DNA from: Vacuolonema iberomarrocanum LEGE 07170 | GTDB taxonomy: Bacteria > Cyanobacteriota > Cyanobacteriia > Elainellales > Elainellaceae | Assembly: GCA_015207365.1 (NCBI GenBank) | Contig: JADEXA010000006.1 | Span: 62,001-126,000 of the forward strand | Direction of reading: 5' to 3' | DNA length: 64,000 nucleotides | Shown here: in pieces, positions 16,894 through 26,450 of the stretch | Layout: every line of letters starts with the position of its first letter | Numbering within the stretch: the stretch's first letter is position 1 | Program-made: the position numbers and the translations under genes | The notes under the pieces: generated by a model | Told to the model about the DNA's origin: nothing | The model's database searches: none | What the model saw: the letters and a program-made list of their open reading frames with translations, nothing else

Positions 16894-17394
16894 ATGGCTA
16901 TCGACCTCTATCTCATTCGCCACGGGCTGGCTGGAAAGCATGGGAGTTACGAGAACGATGAGCTGCGCCCTCTCACGGCAGAAGGGCAACGCAAGACTCG
17001 GCAGGTGGCCGATCGCCTGCGGGAAATGGAATGTCAGGTCGATCGCCTGCTCACTAGCCCGCTGGTGCGAGCACACCAAACGGCTGAAATCTTGCAGCAA
17101 GCGGGTGTTGGCAAGACCCTGGAAGTGTCTCGCATTCTCGCTCCCGAAGGGACACTGAGTGCTTGGGAGCCTTGGTTTGAGCAATGGAAGCGGTTGGGTG
17201 AAACGGGTCTGGCATTGGTGGGGCATGAGCCCAACCTGAGTACCTGGGCGGAACAAATGATTTGGGGCGGTAGCCGACAGCATCTCGACATGAAAAAGGC
17301 TGGAGTAATAGGGCTGCGTATACCTGAGTCTGGCTCAGTGATTGGAGCCTGTGAGCTATTTTGGTTAACGCCTCCCCGTTTTTTGCTGGCGTAA
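16894..17394 (+). CDS. sixA: Phosphohistidine phosphatase SixA
   Basis: SixA removes phosphate from phosphohistidine in phosphorelay proteins. The 166-residue protein has the histidine phosphatase N-terminal LIRHG motif with catalytic H10, the conserved arginine in SPLVRAHQTA (R59), and the second histidine in VGHEPNLS (H111). The length is typical. It lies about 100 bp after the DHH gene and could share its transcript. The gap before it contains several imperfect ATGGCTG repeats of no evident meaning. Confidence 0.88.
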   Translation: MAIDLYLIRHGLAGKHGSYENDELRPLTAEGQRKTRQVADRLREMECQVDRLLTSPLVRAHQTAEILQQAGVGKTLEVSRILAPEGTLSAWEPWFEQWKRLGETGLALVGHEPNLSTWAEQMIWGGSRQHLDMKKAGVIGLRIPESGSVIGACELFWLTPPRFLLA

Positions 17395-17499
17395 TCTTCG
17401 GGATAAGCGGCGATCGCCCCTTTGCTGCAGTTCAAAGCGTCCCGTCAACCCGTATGATCAAGGTCAGACTTTAGTGTTGGGTTGAGCCTTTACGTCGCC

Positions 17500-18363
17500 A
17501 TGACCGTGATCTGGGAATTGGATTTCTATTCGCGCCCTGTCTTGGGCGAAAACGAGAAAAAGCTTTGGGAAGTGTTGATCTGCGAGAGTGCGCTAGGAGT
17601 ACAGCGCTCCATGGATTCGCTGTTTCAGTATTCCAAATTTTTCCTGAACACAGAAGTGAACTCGGCTTCGCTGCGAGAGTCGATCGAGGAGGCGATCGCC
17701 CAGGCTCCCAAACCTCCAGATAAAATCCGCTTTTTCCGCCGCCAGATGAACAACATGATTCTCAAGGCTGCAGAGGAAGCGGGTGTGCCTGCCTATCCCA
17801 GCCGCCGTACCATCGCGCTGAATCGTTGGATCAATCAGCGAATGGAAGACGTTTATCCGGCCATGCCCAATTACAAGGCCAGCGGCAATCCCTCCGTCAG
17901 TATGGGGATGCCGGTGCCACAACCGTTGCCGGATCAGTTGATCGGGCAGAAGTGGGCATTCGTCAATCTAGAAGCTAGCGCTTTTCAGGATTTACCAGAA
18001 TGGTCGATCGCCTTTGGGGAAAGCTTTTCGCTGGAACTGGTGGATTTGGCTCCCGACACCCCCGTTCCAGGGTTGTTGGTATTTTCGCCCCGTGCCCTGC
18101 CGATGGCCGCATGGATGTCTGGGCTGGAAATGGCAGCGGTGAAATACTTGCCTGGGGATCCCGACCAGTTGTTGTTAGAAACGGGCAGTAACGATGCATG
18201 GGTATTGGCAACCCTGGGTACCGATAGCTTGAAACAGGAAGCAGAAGCCTTTGAGGCGGCGAAGCAGGCGGCGAAGCAGGTGCATTTCGTGGGTGTGCAG
18301 GCGAATCCTGAGAGCGAAGAATTTGCTGGATTTTGGCTTTTGCAAGAACTAAATCTAGCGTAA
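17500..18363 (+). CDS. Tab2/Atab2-family RNA-binding protein
   Basis: Tab2 (Chlamydomonas) and Atab2 (Arabidopsis) are needed for translation of photosystem I and II subunits, and cyanobacteria carry homologues. The 287-residue product begins MTVIWELDFYSRPVLGENEKKLWEVLIC and contains FFRRQMNNMILKAAEEAG and PSRRTIALNRWINQR, which are characteristic of this family. The C terminus (GFWLLQELN) also fits. I chose the ATG at 17500 over an upstream TTG at 17482 because the family starts at WELDFYSRP. No signal peptide is present; the protein is cytosolic or stromal-type. Confidence 0.88.
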   Translation: MTVIWELDFYSRPVLGENEKKLWEVLICESALGVQRSMDSLFQYSKFFLNTEVNSASLRESIEEAIAQAPKPPDKIRFFRRQMNNMILKAAEEAGVPAYPSRRTIALNRWINQRMEDVYPAMPNYKASGNPSVSMGMPVPQPLPDQLIGQKWAFVNLEASAFQDLPEWSIAFGESFSLELVDLAPDTPVPGLLVFSPRALPMAAWMSGLEMAAVKYLPGDPDQLLLETGSNDAWVLATLGTDSLKQEAEAFEAAKQAAKQVHFVGVQANPESEEFAGFWLLQELNLA

Positions 18364-18498
18364 TGTCCCCCGATCCCCGATGATGAGTAGAGTTCTCCGT
18401 TGAAACAGGCTGAAGTGCAAGCAGGGTGATGCAGGCGGTCGCAACCATCCATTGATCTTTTCCCTCGATCTAAGGGCTTTGAGGGGCGTTTCTAGAGG

Positions 18499-19857
18499 AT
18501 GTCTGGACGACCAATGTTCGATGCGCAGAGATACGCAGGTATGGGGTCAGATTCTCAGCATTCATCTTCCCTGGCGGAAGAACTTTTGGAACGCGCGCTC
18601 CGCTCGGGGGTTGAAGCGGCCGAGGTGTATCAGGCAAATGCTCGGTCGCGTCCGGTGTTCTTTGAGGCAAACCGTCTGAAGCAACTGGAAGTTTCGCAGT
18701 CGGAAGGCTTGGCCCTCAGAATTTGGCGGGATGGCCGGCCAGGATTGGCGGTCGCCTATGGGCCAGTAGACCTATCGGATTTGGTCGGACGCGCGATCGC
18801 CCTGAGCCAACTGAACGAACCCGAAATTATTGAAATGGCCGCTGCTTCTTCCGGACACTACCCTGATCTGGGTCACGCTGTGCCAGTAGAGCAGTTGGTG
18901 GAATGGGGTAAAGAAGCAATTGATCAGGTGCGTTCCACATTACCGGAACTTCTTTGTTCGGCTGAGTGGGAGTGCGATCGAGAAACGACCCGCCTGCTCA
19001 ACTCGGAAGGATTGGACTGTGGCTACACCGACACTACCCTTAGCTGTTATATGGAAGCAGAGCTCATTCGGGGGGATGACTTCCTCAGTGTGGCAGATGG
19101 GCAAACGCGTCGGGGACACCTCAATCCGACGGATTTGGCGGATCAGCTTTTGCAACGATTCCATTGGGCAAAGGGCAATGTGCCTTCCCCAACGGGCAAG
19201 ATTCCCGTTTTGTTCACCTCCAAGGCGGCCGACATGCTGTGGTCAACGGTGCAGTCGGCACTGAATGGCAAGCAGGTGATCGAGCGGGCGTCACCCTGGA
19301 GCGATCGCCTGGGCGATACGGTTATGTCTCCCCTCATTACCCTCACCCAAAATCCAGAGGCGGGCCCCTATAGCTGTCCCTTTGATGACGAGGGCAGTCC
19401 CACCCAACCCATTACCTTCCTCAAAGAGGGGACGCTGCAATTGTTTTATACGGATCGTAAGATTGGGCGATCGCTCGGCAGTGGCACCACAGGCAATGCC
19501 TTCCGTCCAGGTCTAGAAAGCTACCCCACCCCTGGATTGTTCAATCTTCTCGTACAACCCGGCGTCAAATCCTTTGAAGCAATGATTCAGGAGATGTCTC
19601 ACGGGTTGATTGTGGATCAGATGCTGGGCGACAGTGCCGGAATTTCGGGAGACTTTTCTATCAATGTTGAAGTCGGCTATGCCGTTCAAAATGGCGAGAT
19701 CTTAGGACGGGTAAAGGACACGATGGTGGCCGGAAATGTCTACACGGCCTTGAAAAATGTTGTTGAGATCGGCAGCGATGCTGTCTGGAGCGGCGAGTGC
19801 TACACACCTTCCATCGTGGTCGAGGGGCTCTCAGTGATTGGTCGAGGGAATAACTGA
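18499..19857 (+). CDS. TldD/PmbA-family protein, PmbA-like
   Basis: TldD and PmbA (TldE) form a heterodimeric metalloprotease that processes small peptides; only TldD carries the metal-binding HExxxH motif. This 452-residue protein has the family fold signatures (SEGLALRIWRDGRPG near the N terminus, DEGSPTQPITFLKEGTLQLF, SGDFSINVEVGYAVQNGEI, VAGNVYTALKNVVEIGSD) but no HExxxH, so it is the PmbA-like partner. No tldD lies in the window. An internal ATG at 18541 could be the true start. Confidence 0.85.
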   Translation: MSGRPMFDAQRYAGMGSDSQHSSSLAEELLERALRSGVEAAEVYQANARSRPVFFEANRLKQLEVSQSEGLALRIWRDGRPGLAVAYGPVDLSDLVGRAIALSQLNEPEIIEMAAASSGHYPDLGHAVPVEQLVEWGKEAIDQVRSTLPELLCSAEWECDRETTRLLNSEGLDCGYTDTTLSCYMEAELIRGDDFLSVADGQTRRGHLNPTDLADQLLQRFHWAKGNVPSPTGKIPVLFTSKAADMLWSTVQSALNGKQVIERASPWSDRLGDTVMSPLITLTQNPEAGPYSCPFDDEGSPTQPITFLKEGTLQLFYTDRKIGRSLGSGTTGNAFRPGLESYPTPGLFNLLVQPGVKSFEAMIQEMSHGLIVDQMLGDSAGISGDFSINVEVGYAVQNGEILGRVKDTMVAGNVYTALKNVVEIGSDAVWSGECYTPSIVVEGLSVIGRGNN

Positions 19858-19923
19858 TTGCCCCAGATCTCTACCAAAATTTTCTCGATGGAATGTCTGT
19901 CAATAAATTTCTGTCAATAAAAA

Positions 19924-19960
19924 GAGCGCATGCTGTCGAAGTCGAACAACATGCGCTCTA
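19924..19960. repeat. Hairpin after PmbA-like gene
   Basis: AGAGCGCATG pairs with CATGCGCTCT, extended by three more pairs after one mismatch. It lies 67 bp past the stop codon and lacks a T tract. It may be a weak terminator or mRNA-stabilising hairpin. Confidence 0.45.
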
Positions 19961-20061
19961 CGGAAGATATGTTTTGGAAAGCTTGCGTTTCTTAGCGGTC
20001 ATTCCAAACAACTAGCAAGCTTCGACCCAGCACTCAGCATGTCTTAGAACCATTAAATTTT

Positions 20062-20098
20062 TTGTGTGTGCAGCACATAAAAAATTAAGCTGTTCCAG
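20062..20098 (-). terminator. Possible terminator of the ferrochelatase-like gene
   Basis: On the minus strand TTAATTTTTTATGTG is followed by CTG and CACACACAAAAAATTTAA, an AT-rich hairpin about 20-55 bp past the stop at 20117. The stem itself carries the A and T runs, so it could work in either direction. Confidence 0.4.
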
Positions 20099-20116
20099 AA
20101 CCTTGCCAACTGCCGC

Positions 20117-21322
20117 TTAGTGCGAATGGTCGTGGCTGTGGTCGTGTGAGTGACTGTGCCCATGATTGTGGCTATGCCCGTGATCGTGGCTATGGCCATG
20201 ATCGTGATTGTCGAAGTGAGCCGCCTGTGCCGCTGCTAACGACGGATTCACGACCATTGCCGTTTCAGATAGCAGATCTGCAACCTGTGGTGCGGCCCAT
20301 TGCGCTGCCATCGCCAAGAAATCGGGATGATCATTGACGCAGGGCATTTGCACAAAGGTGACATCAGGGCGACGCTTCTGTAGTGCGTGGATAATATGCT
20401 CCACGTCTAGCAGCGTTTCGTGGTTCTCTGTTGCAAAGCCAATCGGCATAAAGATGATGGAGGTGGCCCCCAAATCCATCAGGTTTTTGGCGGCTAGCTC
20501 AGCATTGGGCTGTGTCCACTTGATCAGTGGAGTTTGGTGATTGAGCCAGCCCACGGAGATGAGTGGGAAGCGATACATCAACTTTTCGCGTACCCGCTCA
20601 TACAGGGCCTGACTCTCATCGATACCAGAGGTAAAACCTTTGGCTTCATGGGGACAGCCATGGTTCATCAACACAATTCCCGTTTGGGATGGCAGATGCG
20701 CGACCGCCAAATCTTGCTCAATTTTCTCCTCTACCATGCGAGCAACGAGGTCGATGTAGGCAGGCTCGTTGTAGAAAGAGGGGATATATCGGGTTCCTTT
20801 CAGCCAGTGTTCACTGCCCTGGAAGGTTCGGGTGAGTGCATCATTGACCTGCTCGACGGCAATGCCGCTGGTGAAGATGGAATCGACAACCAGAAGAGGA
20901 TAGATCAGGATTTTGTCGAAACCTTCGTTGCGGATTTGCTCGATAACTTGATGCGGCAAGAACGGCGCGCAGAAGTTGAAGGCTTTGAAGACTTTGACCC
21001 GATCGCCCCACTGCTGTTGTAGTTCGACTTCGATTCCGGCCCGCTGGCGTTCGAAGATGGCATTGTGGGGAGAGATGAAGTGGTCGTGTTGGTGATCCCA
21101 CTCATGTAAGTCAAACACCGCCAATAGCTTTGCTAGAGGAGGGTAGATCCAGGTGGGAACCGGGGCAAATTTTGCCGTCAAGAGGTTCAACGCCTGCTCG
21201 TTGTAGTTGGCGAAATCTTCGTAACTCTCGACTTCGCCATAGCCCATGAGTAGAACGGCGACGCGATCGCCCGCCGCCCCACTGATTGGGGATTGATCTA
21301 GTTTTTCGGGAGTTGCAACCAC
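20117..21322 (-). CDS. Ferrochelatase-like protein with poly-histidine tail
   Basis: The 401-residue product resembles HemH-type chelatases, which insert a divalent metal into a tetrapyrrole. The N terminus has VAVLLMGYGEVESYEDFANY, the middle IYPLLVVDSIFTSGI, and the C-terminal half LMNHGCPHEAKGFTSGI and IIFMPIGFATENHETL, where histidine and glutamate match the metal-binding positions of the family. It lacks the light-harvesting-like C-terminal helix usual in the main cyanobacterial HemH. Instead the last 29 residues are alternating histidines (15 of 29) with D, G, S or N. Such tails in CbiX/SirB-type chelatases store or capture metal. The start is a GTG with GGAG upstream. Which metal it uses is open. 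Confidence 0.72.
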   Translation of the reverse strand: MVATPEKLDQSPISGAAGDRVAVLLMGYGEVESYEDFANYNEQALNLLTAKFAPVPTWIYPPLAKLLAVFDLHEWDHQHDHFISPHNAIFERQRAGIEVELQQQWGDRVKVFKAFNFCAPFLPHQVIEQIRNEGFDKILIYPLLVVDSIFTSGIAVEQVNDALTRTFQGSEHWLKGTRYIPSFYNEPAYIDLVARMVEEKIEQDLAVAHLPSQTGIVLMNHGCPHEAKGFTSGIDESQALYERVREKLMYRFPLISVGWLNHQTPLIKWTQPNAELAAKNLMDLGATSIIFMPIGFATENHETLLDVEHIIHALQKRRPDVTFVQMPCVNDHPDFLAMAAQWAAPQVADLLSETAMVVNPSLAAAQAAHFDNHDHGHSHDHGHSHNHGHSHSHDHSHDHSH

Positions 21323-21589
21323 TATTTATTCTCCGCTGATCGCTTCTGTGAAAGTTTCGATTTGACGTTATGGGCTTTTACAGTCAAGCCACCACTGCAT
21401 AAACAAATACTCCTGAAACAAGAGCCATGGACGGGGCCAGAAAACTCTTATCCCCTACCCTCTTATTCCAGCAGAATACAGTGATAATCTCTCTTAAACT
21501 AACATCCCCCTACTGGGCAGGGGCAATTTTTTAGGTTACATACGGTTTTCAACGTCTTGTTTCAACATTCTGATGCTTTGCTCACCCGG

Positions 21590-22720
21590 TTATTCCCACA
21601 GGCGGCGACGGGGATGACCGCCCAAGCGTTCTTGGGTATCTCGTAGCAGGGTTGGAATGTCTAGGTTCTCCGGGCAGCGGGGCAGGCAGTCACCGCAATC
21701 GGTGCAGCGATCGCCCCGCCGCCCAGGGAACCAATGCCCTGCTCGCTCAAACATGCCGTAGCGATAGCGCCCGTAGTCGACCATATCGTGGGCGATCGCC
21801 AAATTTCGCAACCGTAGCACCTCTGGAATATTGATCGATTCTGGGCAAGGGAGGCATGCATAGCATTGACTACAGCGCTCTATCCCCAATTCCTCTTGTT
21901 GCTGCTCTAGTAGGTTGCCCAGTGCGTGCTGCTCTGCTTCTGATAGGGGCTCATCCCGATCCATCACGGGGCAGATCGAGTCTAGTTCATCGGGGTTAGC
22001 GGGACCGGTGCTGAGTGTCGTAATGCGGGGATCGCTTAGCAGGAATCGGTACGTTAGGGGCAGGGGCTCGAAGGGGTGACACTGCCTCCGTAGCTTTTCT
22101 GGCGGAGTGTAGAGCAATCCACCTTTGTCTGCGGGGGAAATGATGAACACCCCCATGTCCTTTTCCTGGGCGAGTTCGATGGCAGGCTGATGGCGCTGAA
22201 AAAAGTAGTAGTAATGCAAATTGACGAACGCAAACTGATCGGTGGCGATCGCCCGCAAAATTAAATTCAGGCTGCCATGGGTGGAAAAGCCAACATGGCG
22301 AATGCGACCATCGGCGATCGCGGCTCGCACCGCTTGCATACAGCCGTCTGGTGCTTCAATCCAACGTAGATGCTCTTCTGTATTGACTCCATGCAGCGCC
22401 AACCCATCCACATAATCCACTCCCAATCGTTCCAGAGAGCGGTTTATGGCCGTTGCCATCGTTGCTGCATCGGGGGTTGGGATCAGCTTGGTGGTGAGAA
22501 ATAGATCAGAGCGAGGAAGGCCAAGACCCTGCTTCAGGGCGCGACCAAGGAAGACTTCACTCTCCCCATACCCTTGCGCGGTTTCCAGATGATTGATTCC
22601 CAATGCGATCGCCCGTCGCATAGTTGCCTGGGCACCCGACTCCAATGCCAGAAAGCGCATTGTTCCCAGGGAGAATAAAGAAATATGGCGATTCGTCTTG
22701 CCGAAGCGGCGATAGCGCAT
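21590..22720 (-). CDS. Aldo/keto reductase with C-terminal Fe-S motifs
   Basis: The 376-residue protein begins with a TIM-barrel aldo/keto reductase domain (residues 1-270): MRYRRFGKTNRHISLFSLGT, LETAQGYGESE with the catalytic tyrosine, LTTKL with the lysine, and DGLALHGV. A C-terminal extension carries two cysteine clusters, CSQCYACLPCP and CTDCGDCLPRCP, suited to [4Fe-4S] clusters. This architecture is common in bacteria, often annotated only as Fe-S aldo/keto reductase; substrate is unknown. It is flanked by the chelatase-like gene and the bifunctional nuclease gene on the same strand, at gaps of 267 and 74 bp. Confidence 0.88.
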   Translation of the reverse strand: MRYRRFGKTNRHISLFSLGTMRFLALESGAQATMRRAIALGINHLETAQGYGESEVFLGRALKQGLGLPRSDLFLTTKLIPTPDAATMATAINRSLERLGVDYVDGLALHGVNTEEHLRWIEAPDGCMQAVRAAIADGRIRHVGFSTHGSLNLILRAIATDQFAFVNLHYYYFFQRHQPAIELAQEKDMGVFIISPADKGGLLYTPPEKLRRQCHPFEPLPLTYRFLLSDPRITTLSTGPANPDELDSICPVMDRDEPLSEAEQHALGNLLEQQQEELGIERCSQCYACLPCPESINIPEVLRLRNLAIAHDMVDYGRYRYGMFERAGHWFPGRRGDRCTDCGDCLPRCPENLDIPTLLRDTQERLGGHPRRRLWE

Positions 22721-22794
22721 CGTGCGGATTCAGGCAGTTGGCGGAAAGAGAATGCGTCCTAATTCATAGGGAGAAGGCATTGATGCTGAAGGTA

Positions 22795-23298
22795 CTAGCT
22801 TTCGCTGCTAGTGGAGCGACCTCGCTGGGTGAAATCGGAGGGATTTAAATTGGACAGGAAATCGCGGAATGCTTTTTGCTCCGCTTCGTCTGCATCCCGA
22901 TCGACAGGAAGGGCGGCCTCCGCCACAACTTCTTCCATCACCCAGATAGGACTACGAGTTCGGAGGGCAAGCGCGATCGCATCACTGGGTCGAGCGTCGA
23001 TATCCTTCTTCACTTCTCCTTGACGCACGGTCATCACGGCAAAAAAGGTACTGTCTTGCAACGAGTGGATCACCACCCGTTCCAGGACAATATCGATTTC
23101 ATCGAAGATGTTGACCATCAGATCGTGGGTCAGAGGACGGGGATGCGCCTGGTTTTCGAGCACGCTGATAATGGCGCGCGCCTGGTCTTGTCCAATGTAG
23201 ATGGGCAATTGTCGTCGCTCGGAAGCATCCCTAAGAAGCACAATGGGACTGCGAGTAGCAGCCTCAAGGGCGATTCCAGCGACCTTCATTTCAATCAT
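22795..23298 (-). CDS. Bifunctional nuclease family protein (DUF151)
   Basis: The 167-residue protein belongs to the DUF151 family, whose plant and bacterial members show DNase and RNase activity in vitro. It begins MIEMKVAGIALEAATRSPIV, contains LPIYIGQDQARAI, and the central DARPSDAIALALR signature that is diagnostic. Length and motif order are normal. It lies head-to-head with ribE about 830 bp away. The role in vivo is not established. Confidence 0.88.
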   Translation of the reverse strand: MIEMKVAGIALEAATRSPIVLLRDASERRQLPIYIGQDQARAIISVLENQAHPRPLTHDLMVNIFDEIDIVLERVVIHSLQDSTFFAVMTVRQGEVKKDIDARPSDAIALALRTRSPIWVMEEVVAEAALPVDRDADEAEQKAFRDFLSNLNPSDFTQRGRSTSSES

Positions 23299-24126
23299 TG
23301 TTGAGCCTCTAAATCCGTTGAAAGTCGAATAAGCGAAACCCGGTGATGAGTTGTAGTGTAATGGAATTGAATCAACGTTGCAGGCTTCGAAAACGGGTCT
23401 CTAAACTGTCCAGTCCATCCAGATAGAGACATTCCCGGGTGCTAGGGGCAGACCTTAAGCTTTCCTGGAAACTGAAAGTAGATACGATACAGGTGTTATG
23501 CGATACAGTCTCTACTCCTATAACGCCGTGAGTTGACTGATCCCACAGATAGAGTCTCAGACTATCGCACTTGACAACCCTGAGTTGAGACGCCACGCTG
23601 AACACCAGTATGCCCTGAAATGGTCGGTGTGCCACCGCAACAAACGGAAAGTTTGACTACAAAGTTTGAACTTTTTCTACATCCGCTGAACGAATTTTCC
23701 CTGACGTTACCGAGATCCCTGCCTTCTTCGTTAAGGCAGAAAATGCTCATAAGCTAGCATTTGCAGTGGCTAAGGTATTTGACTTGTCTAGGGAATTTTT
23801 GCGGCTGAGTCTGATACAAACTTGTGTGACGGTCGTGAGAATTGACGGAGCGCTGAGTTCAAAGATGGTGAACGCAAACGTTTGAGTCGGGGATAGCGCT
23901 AGGTACCTGAGTGAATCATGACCTTTTGAGCCGACCGCTTGGGCAGATCGCATATTGCATGACTTTTAGAGAAACATTTGTCCTAGCCTAGATATGTAAT
24001 TCGGGTACGATCTAAGGTGGGAAAGGGGCGTAGAGGTAGGGACAGATTGCAGATGCGATCGCCTGACTGTCTACTATCGCCCAGCGCAGTACATTTGCTC
24101 AACTTACGTCAACCAGAGACATCGCC
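23299..24126. other. Long divergent gap before riboflavin synthase
   Basis: These 828 bp contain no recognised gene. Minus-strand frames at 23372-23635, 23562-23750 and 23747-23953 are open but lack ribosome binding sites and family resemblance. I looked for an FMN riboswitch upstream of ribE and do not see its conserved core. No long palindrome of the PE type occurs here, unlike most gaps of this size in the window. Confidence 0.4.
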
Positions 24127-24816
24127 GTGTTTACAGGACTTGTACAAGCCACAGGAACGCTACAACGACGGGGAGAGTATGAGGTTATAGTTTCCTACCA
24201 GCAGCAGGGAGCCAAAATTGCCACTGGAATGGAGTTGGGCGACAGCATTTCGGTGGATGGCGTTTGCCTCACGGTTTCACAGATCATGAGCCATGGCTTT
24301 GTTGCTGCCGTTTCCCCAGAAACCTTGAACCGTACCATTCTGGGCTACCAACTGGGCGATCGCCCAGTGAATCTGGAACCTTCATTGCGGGTGGGAAGCA
24401 AGCTAGGCGGTCATTTTGTGACAGGGCATGTGGATGGCATCGGGATTCTCCAGTCGGCAGTGGCAACTGCGACGTCGTGGGAAATGCGCTTTCGAGCGAA
24501 GGGCGATCGCATTTCTCGCTACATCGTGCCCAAAGGGAGCATCGCCATCAATGGTATCAGCCTGACCATTGCCGATTGTGACGAGCGTGGGGAGGCGTTC
24601 ATGGTGGCCGTGATCCCTGTTACCTATGCCGAAACAAACCTGCAAGTGCTTCAACCCGGTGATCCGGTTAACCTGGAGGGAGATTTGTTAGGCAAGTACG
24701 TTGAGAAGTTTATGCGGGTGAACCCAGCGTCAAGTGGTGATGATGAGGCGATCGCTCTACCTGTGCCTGAACTGTCTATCAGCCCCAGCTTTTTGGCAGA
24801 GCATGGGTATTTGTAA
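24127..24816 (+). CDS. ribE: Riboflavin synthase alpha chain
   Basis: This enzyme dismutates two molecules of 6,7-dimethyl-8-ribityllumazine into riboflavin. The two lumazine-binding repeats are clear: MFTGLVQATGTL...SVDGVCLTV...GHFVTGHVDG in the first and GSIAINGISLTIAD...NLEGDLLGKYVEK in the second. The start is a GTG at 24127 that gives the invariant MFTGL. The product is 229 residues, with a slightly longer C-terminal tail than usual. No other rib gene is adjacent. Confidence 0.95.
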   Translation: MFTGLVQATGTLQRRGEYEVIVSYQQQGAKIATGMELGDSISVDGVCLTVSQIMSHGFVAAVSPETLNRTILGYQLGDRPVNLEPSLRVGSKLGGHFVTGHVDGIGILQSAVATATSWEMRFRAKGDRISRYIVPKGSIAINGISLTIADCDERGEAFMVAVIPVTYAETNLQVLQPGDPVNLEGDLLGKYVEKFMRVNPASSGDDEAIALPVPELSISPSFLAEHGYL

Positions 24817-24913
24817 TCCTAAAGCGCCGAGAACAAGCTAGAACTAGACGTTTTCTAAAGCCCTGATGCTGCGTGGGACCCAAAAAATATCTCTGTAGTG
24901 TGTGCTTGCCAAT

Positions 24914-25004
24914 TGATATTAAATCTGATTGATACCGTTTGCACCCGCGCTGCATTGCAGTGGGTACAAACGATAGTTGGCTTTTATGGCTGTTTGACTG
25001 GCAA
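24914..25004 (+). repeat. Palindrome PE-C copy 4, degenerate
   Basis: The segment aligns along its length with PE-C copy 3 (39273-39375): a TGATATTAAATCTGATTGA left flank, the CGTTTGCACCCG arm, GCTGCATTGCAG loop region and TTATGGCTGTTTGACTGG right flank. Both arms have decayed, and several bases of the left arm are deleted. It lies between ribE and the M23 peptidase gene. Confidence 0.65.
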
Positions 25005-25085
25005 ACCCATTGACATTCCAATCAACAATGACCGGGATAAGTTTCCTTCACCCCGGTCTAACCTCGACGGACGATTTCCCGACTA

Positions 25086-26417
25086 TTACGGGTAGATGGT
25101 GGCTGGAACCACTACCTCGGGCAGATCGACTTCTTTTTCCTGGGTATTCTCAGCCGCCGCTTGGGCGATGTCCTTTGTTGCTTCGGCTGCCTTGCCTTCT
25201 GGGATAACATCGGCAACGAGCTTACCAAAGTCTGCTAGGCTCTCGATATTGACCAGTCCGGCTTCTGCCAGCTTGGGCGCAGGCAACTGAGCCATTTCAA
25301 CGCCACCGAAGAAGTTGGTCAACGCCCCCTGCAATACAGCTCCAGCATCCATGGCAACCCAGCCATCGGCGGTATATTCACGATACTCGAAGTGGAGGTG
25401 AGGCCCGGTTGAATTACCAGTGCTACCAACGCGACCGATGACTTCACCCTGCTCCACCATCTCCCCAGGTTGCACGAAGACTTCAGACATGTGCGCATAG
25501 AGGGTTTGAGCGCGATCGCCAGCATGTTCCAGGATCACCGTCAAACCATAGCCACCCAAAAAGCTGGACGTGTTGACGCGCCCAGAAAAGGCGGCCAGCA
25601 CAGGCGTTCCGCTAGGTGCGCCAATATCTGTACCGCTGTGGAAGCGGCGGTTCCCAAAGATAGGATGCAAGCGCCAGCCGAAGCTAGAGGTGAGCCGCCC
25701 AGGAACCGACAGAGGATAGAGTAACTGCGTGTTGCCGTTGCCTAAGAAAGCACTAGGTCGCAGGGTACGGTTGTAGAAATCCTGCACAACCGCTGCACCG
25801 AGGGGGAGATTGCGGGCGCTATTTCCCGGAGCCGCGACTGCGACCGAAGACCCTTGTGGATACAGTTGTTGCGACGCATGGCTGCGAATTGCACGACAGA
25901 CGCTGCTGTCTACGACCTGGCCAGGTTGTACAGCCGCTTCACAGCCTGTACTCCGTTCTGATAGCACGACAGTCGGCTGGTTTGAGCGAGTTGCGCCAAC
26001 ACTGTAGTCGGTTGGGTCGATGTAGAGTTCACTGAAATCTATCTCGGCACGAACGGGTTCATCAGCCGTCACAGTGGGTTCGACGTTTACCGTTGGTGCG
26101 GGAGATGCCTCGACCACAGGAGCTGGCTCAACTTGGGGTGAGGGGGAGGGTGCTACAGGTGTCGCCGTGGGTTCAGGCGCAGGCTGAGTCGTTGCAGCGG
26201 GAGGCGTTGCGACTGGGGCTGGCTCGTTAACCACTGGAGCTGACAGTAATTCTTCTGCACTGGGAACAGCGATCGCCTCAGCTTCTGGCGCACTTTGTGC
26301 GTGGGCAATCGTTGCCCCTAATGCAGTGATACTGCCCACAAAACCAATGCCCAACCAAAGCGAAAGCTGAGTCATATGTTTCCGGGTCGAATGCTTAGTC
26401 GCCGTTGGATGCGTCAT
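25086..26417 (-). CDS. M23-family peptidase (LytM type)
   Basis: The 443-residue protein has an N-terminal hydrophobic segment (LSLWLGIGFVGSITALGAT) ending in AHAQS, a likely signal peptide. A long Pro/Ala/Val-rich linker follows, then a C-terminal LytM domain. The zinc-site motifs are complete: HSGTDIGAPSG (H and D) and the HLH of STGPHLHFEYRE. Such enzymes cut peptidoglycan cross-links or act as amidase activators at the envelope. A tail of about 90 residues follows the catalytic domain, an extension without recognised motifs. I start at the ATG at 26417; a GTG at 26450 is also possible. Confidence 0.85.
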   Translation of the reverse strand: MTHPTATKHSTRKHMTQLSLWLGIGFVGSITALGATIAHAQSAPEAEAIAVPSAEELLSAPVVNEPAPVATPPAATTQPAPEPTATPVAPSPSPQVEPAPVVEASPAPTVNVEPTVTADEPVRAEIDFSELYIDPTDYSVGATRSNQPTVVLSERSTGCEAAVQPGQVVDSSVCRAIRSHASQQLYPQGSSVAVAAPGNSARNLPLGAAVVQDFYNRTLRPSAFLGNGNTQLLYPLSVPGRLTSSFGWRLHPIFGNRRFHSGTDIGAPSGTPVLAAFSGRVNTSSFLGGYGLTVILEHAGDRAQTLYAHMSEVFVQPGEMVEQGEVIGRVGSTGNSTGPHLHFEYREYTADGWVAMDAGAVLQGALTNFFGGVEMAQLPAPKLAEAGLVNIESLADFGKLVADVIPEGKAAEATKDIAQAAAENTQEKEVDLPEVVVPATIYP

Positions 26418-26450
26418 CGTAGCTTCTCGGTTCCTCTTCACACCAAACAC

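Noticed and set aside
20146..20337. Plus-strand frame opposite the His tail
   Set aside because: It is the antisense shadow of the repetitive histidine codons.
24000..24126. FMN riboswitch before ribE
   Set aside because: The conserved core of the RFN element is not visible.
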